The translations under genes and the position numbers were made by a program. Positions 57,241 through 64,000 of a stretch of 64,000 nt of DNA are shown here, in pieces. The DNA lies in NCBI GenBank assembly GCA_036023115.1, contig JAYKKT010000091.1:29950001-30014000 (forward strand), in the 5' to 3' direction. Position 1 is the stretch's first letter; every line of letters starts with the position of its first letter. This DNA comes from Brasenia schreberi. Taxonomy: Eukaryota > Streptophyta > Magnoliopsida > Nymphaeales > Cabombaceae. A model generated the notes under the pieces. It was not told the origin of the DNA and searched no databases. It saw only the letters and a program-made list of their open reading frames with translations.

Positions 57241-59425
57241 AGGAAGGTGAAGGCCATTTATTCCGGTTGCTTTTGGAGGTCTCCATCTTTGACTTAATCT
57301 GAGCAGTCAATTACCAATTAGTAAATGCTTGTGGCCGGTAATAGATGTCATCCCTGTCTATCACTACTCGCAGCTGTTATTTTTCAGTCTTTGGGTGCGC
57401 ATGTCCATGTGCATGAGGGTGTATGTGTGTGCCTGAAGGAGTGCATGAGAGAGACAGAGAGATGTTGTTGGTCTTTCAGACATACAAACACAACTAAAGC
57501 CATACAGAAGTGCACAAGAAAAATTGCAGCTGCAGAAGAAAATCTCTCATTTTCGGAGGATTATGTTTCCTTAACAGATGAAACAGTTTAGTATAATACT
57601 ATAGCATTATTTCCTTCTTAACAAACAACACTTTATGTTCATATTAGTGAAGAGAGAAGTTTCAAGCATATAATATATCCAACAATAAAATTTAGTGAAT
57701 CAATATACTAGGATGAGCTCCTGTCATCAAGGAGAGGACCACAGAGTTTCCATATTGTTGCCTCTATATAAATCATTTCACGGTTATTTTGTGGTGCCTT
57801 AATGCGGCATGGGTATAATTATGTCATATATGTAGGTGCGTACAACATATAAAGAAATTGCCATAGAACACTAATCACTTTGTATTCCCCAAACAAATTT
57901 AATGATCTTTACATATGTGACAGTTTAAAGAAGCTGACATGGTGGTTACCTTTTTAGTGTAAGGCTCTACAAGCAAGTTAGTGGCGTTCATTTAACAATT
58001 ATTGTCGACGTGGACACTTCTTAGAACCCTAAATGAATCGAAAGGTAAGAGGTACGATATTCATTTCTTTTAGAATATGTTGGAAAATGAAAAAAAATCT
58101 GGATAAACCGCACTTTTGTGTTTTGGTTTTTCTATGAACCAAGGCTATTTTGGATCATTGACCTAGATAATAAAAAGACATGTTGGGTTTTCAAGGAATC
58201 CTACATAATTGTAATAAAGCTTAATTTTAGTGAGTATATTTTAATCGCCTTAATGTGTCTTAGGAAAAGACGTTTTTCTTTACCTATAAATATGTGTAAT
58301 TCCAACTTCTAAAGCATCAGTCAAGAATTCCTTCTTTCTATTCTTTCTCTTAAGTTTTTTGCCTTAGTTATTTCCACTATTTCTTTTCTCTTCTAACGGG
58401 ATAGAATAAAAGAAACTAATTGCTTAAGTTTTGATAAGACTTGGAAAAAATGGCACTAATATCGTACTAGTTAAGCCTTTCTGAAAAGTTTGATAAAATG
58501 TTTGAGTTGTGGTAACCTTATGATGAAACTTTTTTAGCGTGGCTAATGCTTTAGCATGTTACTGTGTCAATTATTTATGAATGCAGGATCTACAAAGTTT
58601 CTATCTTGCATGAAACTTGTTTCTTGAGTCGCAAATGTTCATGCATGCATCCGAGAAAGCATGCACCCACACACTCTTGCACATGATATCTGTACCTTGG
58701 TGCATAACAAAGCTGTGAAATCATATTGTGTCGGTATGATATTATACGAGTTTATTATTTATAGCCGTAGTTTGACCGTCTTTCTTTTTTCATGCTCAAT
58801 AGGTCTCTTGATCCGTCTACTTTGTGCAATGGAGTCCTCCTGGGGTTCCACCATCTCATGCATCAAGACCTCTACGAGTTCTTGTTACTAGAGGAGAAAC
58901 CAAATCTTACGATGTCAAACCTCATAATTGTTACCATTAAGTTTATCCACTTTTTTAGATCAGCTTTAATACTCTTGGATACAGTCATACTTGACTTGAT
59001 CCATATAAAGAAAATAAGATACATGAGTGAATAAGTAATGCGTTACAAATAAACATTCACACATGCTACAAGACGATGTATAATGAATTCCAACAAGCTA
59101 ATGAAACACAATCAATACTATTTTGAACTTAACCACTAATATGATCCTGCATTCTGACCCACTTCATGAATTATATAAATTATATATATTGCAAATGGGT
59201 CAGCCTATGAAATTTCACCAAAATGATGTTCAGATGGCATCAATGCATCATGCATGTTGTCGATAGCTATGAACCAGATTCATGTGGGTTTGGGTTTTTC
59301 ATTGAGCCAATTGAATTCTACTTATCTCGGCATGCATATGCATCTGATTTATAGATGTCCATAGTGATGGTTGACTTGCTATCATATTTAGACCCCATCA
59401 TACATGTAAAAGTTCAATAATCAAA
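57241..59425. other. unassigned intergenic sequence
   Basis: AT-rich with no recognised gene, repeat or transposon end on either strand. Confidence 0.5.
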
Positions 59426-59809
59426 TGCTTAAAGGAAACTGGTGGTGAAGAAAGACATATTTGAAGGGCGGTGCTCACCTTTCTTGTGAAGGTTGCCGGA
59501 GGTTTTAGGTGCTCTGTGTGAGCGCAGCGGTGATGGTGATGACTCGAGGTTTCCTCACAAGAGCTTGCTTAGACGATTGTATGTATTTTGGTATTTTTCC
59601 ACACCTGAAATCTGTATATGGCTGTCTTTTTATAGGCAACCGCTCCCCCAATCGTCTGGCTTAATCCACCTGTGGCTTCCCTCGTCTGGGAGCTGTAACG
59701 GATGGCCGTTACCGGATTTTTCGGTAACGGTTGTCCGTTACTCTATCCAGCCTTTCCTCAGGTAACGACTGGATTACCCGAGCCGAGAATGGCCATATTC
59801 ATTGTAACA
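59426..59809 (-). repeat. 3' LTR of the antisense copia
   Basis: It begins (minus strand) TGTTACAATGAATATGG at 59809, directly after the purine tract AAGTGGGAGA. A CCTATAAAAAG TATA box is near 59632, and it ends TTTAAGCA at 59426. Its 384 bp length equals that of the outer copia 5' LTR. The left end is inferred from TG...CA and size only. Confidence 0.7.
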
Positions 59810-59984
59810 TCTCCCACTTGGCCATTCGAGCCAAGTGTATCGACATACTGGTTTTTCTCCCACTTTTGAGGGGTTTTTTCTACTTATGTCGATTCCTGAT
59901 TACTATTGTAATCAGAATTTGTTGTGTGATTATTTCCCTACACAACAAGTCCTCCGTTGTATGGTTATTTACCTATACAACAAC

Positions 59985-60356
59985 TCAAACATATCTCAAA
60001 CCCATGTTTCCAACATGTTTTGAGAAGAGTTCTTCCGTTATGCCTTTGGTTAAGGGGTCTGCCAACATGTCTTCCGTTGGCATGTATGAGATGGATATTT
60101 CCTTTCTCATAACCATATCATGAACATAGTAGTATTTTACCATTATGTGCTTGCTTTTTGAGCAATCTGCTCCACTCTTAATAAGAGTAATTGCTGCATT
60201 GTTATCGCAATAGATAATCACCGGCTCATCTGTTATTTCCAGCTTCAAGTTACGTATGAAGCGGCTTAACTAGATAACACTTGTTGCAGCCATACAACAA
60301 GCAATATACTCAGCTTCCTGTGTATGCAATGCTACATAACCCTATTTCTTACATGC
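59985..60356 (-). pseudogene. copia RNase H, C-terminal part
   Basis: Minus-strand residues LEITDEPVIIYCDNNAAITL, KHIMVKYYYVHDMVMRKEIS and EDMLADPLTKGITEELFSKH, ending NMGLRYV. The CDN triplet carries a catalytic Asp. It is separated from the upstream frame by a stop near 60357 and another near 60270. Confidence 0.9.
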
Positions 60357-60980
60357 CTAAGAAACAACACCACCTCCAAATAAGAATATTTGTCCTGAGG
60401 TTGATTTGCTGTCATCTTTGCTCTCAGCAAAGTCAGCATCTGAGTATCCTACCACTTCCAGTTCATTTGCTTGAAAACATAGTTTCAAGTCCTTTGTTCC
60501 TTTAAGATATCTTAGAATCCTTTTTACAGCTATCCAATGCTGCCAATCAGGATTACTTTGATATCTACTGACAAGACTAACAGGAAAGTTGATATCAGGC
60601 CTTATACACAACATAGCATACATTAAGCTGCCAACAGCTTGAGCATAAGAAATATTAGGCTTATCGTCTCCTTCACCGGGACAATCAGCCTTACTTAGTT
60701 TCACCCCTTTTACAACAGGTGTATTTGCAGACTTGCATTCACCCATTTTAAACTTCTTGAGGATATAGTCTATATATCTCTCTTGACTCAGGCATAAGAG
60801 TCTAGATCCTCTATCTCGAGAGATCTTTATACCCAGGATATAGGATGCTTCTCCCATATCCTTCATTTCGAACTTCGAGTTCAACCATGACTTGGTTTTG
60901 ATAATCATTTCATTGTCATTTCCAGTCAACAATATGTCATCGACATATAATGATAAGATGACAAAGTGGCTCCCACTGTT
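60357..60980 (-). pseudogene. copia reverse transcriptase C-terminus and RNase H start
   Basis: Minus-strand LSLYVDDILLTGNDNEM near 60945 contains the intact YVDD active site. It is followed by MKDMGEASYILGIKISRDRG, SYAQAVGSLMYAMLCIRPDI and VVGYSDADFAESKDDSKSTS (RNase H catalytic Asp). The upstream junction has a TGA where the related copy at 23340 has Trp (VYIWNS), so one base change breaks the polyprotein. Confidence 0.9.
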
Positions 60981-61400
60981 TCAAACATAAACACAGTGAT
61001 CAAGTTTGTTAGCCACAAACCCAAGTTCTATAATGGCATTTTGAAAAGTCAAATACCATTGGCGAGGTGACTGTTTTAGGCCATATAGGGATTTTTTCAA
61101 CCTATACACTTTATCTTCTTGGCTTTCAATCACAAATCCTTCGGGCTGCTGCATGTATATGATTTCTTCTAAATCACCATTTAGAAAGGTTGTCTTTACA
61201 TCTAACTGATGTAAATTCAAATCATAGTATGCAGATATTGCCAGGATTATCCGTATGGATGCAAATTTCGTAACTGGGGAATATGTCTCAACATAGTCTA
61301 TCCCCTCCTTTTGCGAAAAACCATTTGCAACCAACCTCGCTTTAAACTTGTCGATTGTACCATCGACCTTATATTTCTTTTTCAGAACCTATTTACAACC
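60981..61400 (-). pseudogene. copia reverse transcriptase, N-terminal part
   Basis: Minus-strand EGIDYVETYSPVTKFASIRI, LNLHQLDVKTTFLNGDLEEI and KKSLYGLKQSPRQWYLTF are the standard fingers-palm motifs of copia reverse transcriptase. LDVKTTFLNG carries the first catalytic Asp. It ends at the TGA near 60981. Confidence 0.9.
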
Positions 61401-61544
61401 TATAGCTTTTCTTCTTTTTGGCAAATTAGCCAATTCCCAGACTTAGTTTTTCTCAATGAATTCAATTTCCTCATCCATGGCTTTCTCCCAGTCTATTGCT
61501 TCTGATAAATTCATTGTTTGCTGATAAGTCAAGTTATCAGTCAG

Positions 61545-61919
61545 TTAATCTAAATCTACCGAATTACACACTTCTTCTGAAAGATAAGTATGATAATCCT
61601 TTAAATAGGATAGAGTGGCTCTTGACATCTTATGTCCAATTAAGGTATCGGTAGTTTCAGGAAGTTCTTCTATGGGCTCAAAAGATGATTGATCTAAATC
61701 TACCAAAGCATCAACACACTCTTCATTGTTTTCCAGGATGTCATTCTTAGAATCTTCTAAGAATTCAACATCTCTGCTTTTAATGAGTGCTTGATCCTTA
61801 TGATAAAATCGATATCCTTTTGAACCTTTTGGATATCCAATAAATATACACCTTAAGGACCTATTGTCTAGTTTATCTATAGACAGATCAAGGATCTTGC
61901 ATGTGCAATTGATCCCCAC
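61545..61919 (-). pseudogene. copia integrase C-terminus and linker
   Basis: DKLDNRSLRCIFIGYPKGSK and GYRFYHKDQALIKSRDVEFL are the GKGY-type C-terminal integrase signature of copia; then an acidic linker NDILENNEECVDALVDLDQS. It overlaps the upstream frame by a frameshift near 61900. Confidence 0.9.
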
Positions 61920-62602
61920 CTCCTGAGATGACCTAGGTTGGGTTTTCTTTCAAACCACATCTCATATGGTGTAGTGAACACAACTTTACATGGTACTCTG
62001 TTGAGCACGTAAATAGTTGTACTTACCGCTTCTTCCCAAAAGACCCTTGGTAGAGAGGCATCAATAATCATAGACCTTGTCATATTTAGCAAGGTTCTAT
62101 TGTATCTTTCAGCTACACCATTTTGTTGAGGTGTTCTAGGCATTGTATTTTGTTTAGTAATACCACAGTCTTTACAAAATTCTAAAAATTCTGCTGAGGT
62201 ATACTCACCTCCTCTGTCTGACCTCAAGACTTTGATAGTATGCCCCAATTGATTTTTCATTTCTTGCTTATATTCTTTAAATACTTCAAGTGCCTCTGAT
62301 TTATGTGCTAAAAGATATATATACATATATCTAAAGTAATAATTGATAAAGGTTATAAAGTAACCATTTCCTCGATGTATCTTTACTCTGAAAGGTCCAC
62401 ATAAATCTATGTGAATAATCTCCAACAGGGTTGTTGTCCTTGTTGTTTCCTTGAGAAAAACTTTTCTTGTCATTTTTCCTTGTATGCAACCTTCACATTT
62501 GTTGAAAGTCTTTTCCTCAAATCCAGGTAATAGGTCAAAGTTGGATAATTTCTTCAACTTTTCCAAACTTATATGCCCTAGGCGTTTATGCCACATATTC
62601 AC
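61877..62602 (-). pseudogene. copia integrase core
   Basis: Open for 241 codons on the minus strand. WHKRLGHISLEKLKKLSNFD and CEGCIQGKMTRKVF form the HHCC zinc domain. IIHIDLCGPF (first Asp), VLRSDRGGEYTSAEFLEF (second Asp) and GVAERYNRTLLNMTRSM (Glu) form the DDE triad that joins element DNA to the chromosome. FNKCEG and the RRWG end agree with copia. The core itself is unbroken. Confidence 0.92.
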
Positions 62603-62638
62603 ATCAACAGAAAAGACACTTTCAATATAAACAAAAGA

Positions 62639-63010
62639 TTAATTACTTTCACTATCAGATAACTTGAACAGTCCATGTTCTACATCAAATTCTCTCGAGA
62701 ATAAGATTATCCCATGTTTTTCCATAGTCACCTTATTAGGTACAAACCTAACTTCAAAACCTTTCTTTACTAAGGTAGGGACCAAGACCAAATTGTGCCT
62801 TATAGATTGCACAATTAACACATTGGTCAATACAATTGGTTTGCCTTGTACAAATATCCTAAAGGATCTAATACCCAAAACATCTGAGAAAGTATTGTTT
62901 CCCATGTATACACGATGTTCTCCAAGTTGATATTCCTTTAGATCAATTGCTCCTTCCTTAGTTTTTTAGATGTGTCTTGTAGCTCCCGAGTCTATCCACT
63001 AACCTGTAAC
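62639..63010 (-). pseudogene. copia protease and GAG-pre-integrase
   Basis: WIDSGATRHI at about 62998-62969 is the aspartic protease active site (D-S-G). MGNNTFSDVLGIRSFRIFVQ and HNLVLVPTLVKKGFEVRF follow. The stretch from protease start crosses one stop near 62965 and ends with TAA near 62640 before integrase. Confidence 0.85.
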
Positions 63011-63048
63011 TGATCGGTCCAAGTATAGGCATTCTGAAATTACGCAGA

Positions 63049-63898
63049 TTATATCCTGCTTCTCCGTTTGTCAGTGCTGTGGGTTGTTTTCTCCACCTTT
63101 CTTGTTGCGGCAGTCCCTCTTGTAGTGCCCCATCTTTTCACAGTTGAAGCACTTGATCCAGAAAGCGGTTTCCTACGATTTCTTAAAAACTTGACCGCCT
63201 TTCTTGATATTCTTGCCAAACTTTTTATTTGGTTTCTTTTTCTGGTTGGACTTGGAGCTAGATGCCAACTCATCTTGGACTACTAGCAGTTTTTTCCTTT
63301 TATTTTTGAGAATGTGTTCTTGCTCAATTGCTAGCTTTAGGGGTAATTCCAAAAGGTTGATTTCAGACCCTAATCTTAAGGCAGTGGTGACCATATTCCA
63401 TGATGGAGGTAGACTGTTCAGTATAGTTGATATCTGCATTGGTTCGGGAATGACTGATTTTGTTATGGCTAAATCCGTAGCCATTACCAGCATGTGATTT
63501 ACATGTTCTACTATATTTTCTCCTTCTTTCATTCTAAAGGAGTTATATTTTTGTAGTAATAACTGCACATGTAACTTTACAATTGTATCATACTTAGCTG
63601 TTAATGAGTCAAACAGCTCTTTTGCAGTCTCAAATTCTTCAAAGACCCTAATTAGGTCATCCTCTATATAAGTTAACATTACTGCTCTTGCTATGGTATC
63701 GTCTTTTAGAAATGTTTTATACATTTTTAATTGTTGTTGGTTTGCGTCTGGTGGTGGAGGATGCATTATTTCCTTTAACATATACTCTACACCTTCTAGT
63801 ATTAGAGCTAGCGGGATTCTTCTCTTCCATGTCTGGAAGTTCAGACCGTTTAGTTTTTTTGTTTTTGCCAGTTCGGATACGCATATCCTAAAACTCAT
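63049..63898 (-). pseudogene. copia gag with zinc knuckle
   Basis: ATG at 63898 opens 241 codons: MSFRICVSELAKTKKLNGLN, WKRRIPLALILEGVEYML, DDLIRVFEEFETAKELFDSL and NIVEHVNHMLVMATDLAITK, a gag of the UBN2 type. A TAG near 63175 interrupts it just before CFNCEKMGHYKRDC (CX2CX4HX4C zinc knuckle, about 63150-63110). The gag of the inner copia at 17764 is the same family. Confidence 0.9.
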
Positions 63899-64000
63899 TT
63901 TTGTTTGGCAAAAATATTAATCAAGCGGTCTTTCTCTTTCTAAAGGAAATAAGAAAAAACACAGAGCAAGAAACATGTTAACTTGATGCATAGTTGAAAA

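Larger units (their letters stand above)
59426..64000 (-). mobile_element. Ty1/copia element, nearly complete coding region, cut by the window end
   Basis: The minus strand carries gag, protease, integrase, reverse transcriptase and RNase H in copia order, followed by a 384 bp 3' LTR. Domain motifs are well kept and only a handful of nonsense changes or frameshifts interrupt them. The 5' LTR and primer site lie beyond position 64000. It belongs to the same family as the inner copia at 16181-21555 but is much younger in appearance. Confidence 0.9.

Overview
The window looks like nuclear DNA of a flowering plant. It has intron-bearing plant genes (an APO-family organelle RNA-binding protein, the first exon of a CFIm25-type cleavage factor, plant-type DHDPS, UBA1, PPR and NPF pieces). 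It is also packed with Ty1/copia and Ty3/gypsy LTR retrotransposons, RTE-clade LINEs, hAT DNA transposons and tRNA-like SINEs. I cannot name the species. There is no prokaryotic gene, CRISPR array or phage module. I estimate that roughly two thirds or more of the window is transposon-derived, most of it decayed by stops and frameshifts.  Layout, left to right. 0-14 kb: TA microsatellites; two diverged copies of a roughly 0.8 kb dispersed repeat (about 0.75 and 13.3 kb); between them a Ty3/gypsy element with two LTRs that keeps only gag and protease (1980-6680), an antisense gypsy gag-protease fragment (6.7-7.9 kb), and an antisense copia element (8.0-12.2 kb) split by a GC-rich solo-LTR-like insert. 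15-25 kb: a three-level nest, in which an outer copia (LTRs at 15412 and 24518) holds an inner copia (16181-21555) and an RTE LINE (22137-22818). 26-30 kb: two antisense RTE LINE copies end to end. 31.5 kb: promoter and exon 1 of a CFIm25 gene, whose remaining exons I could not find. 33.7-34.4 kb: a 730 bp hAT-type non-autonomous element with a perfect 8 bp target duplication. 36.3-39.6 kb: an LTR-bounded element whose interior is built from host gene pieces (UBA1 N-terminus, a PPR gene, and an NPF/PTR transporter piece inside the PPR piece). 39.8-45.0 kb: a decayed copia interrupted inside its reverse transcriptase by a 3.3 kb hAT transposon with a perfect 8 bp target duplication. 47.9-51.7 kb: the one complete host gene, APO3-like, three exons, with an RTE LINE in intron 2. 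52-57 kb: LINE remnants, a SINE with a perfect 14 bp target duplication, and a DHDPS pseudogene split by a 511 bp inverted-repeat element. 59.4-64 kb: the best preserved copia element, antisense, running off the window.  How it works together: only two loci look like host function, APO (organelle RNA splicing or translation) and the CFIm25 exon (mRNA 3'-end processing). The rest is a record of layered insertion. Its most unusual item is the LTR element carrying parts of three unrelated host genes.
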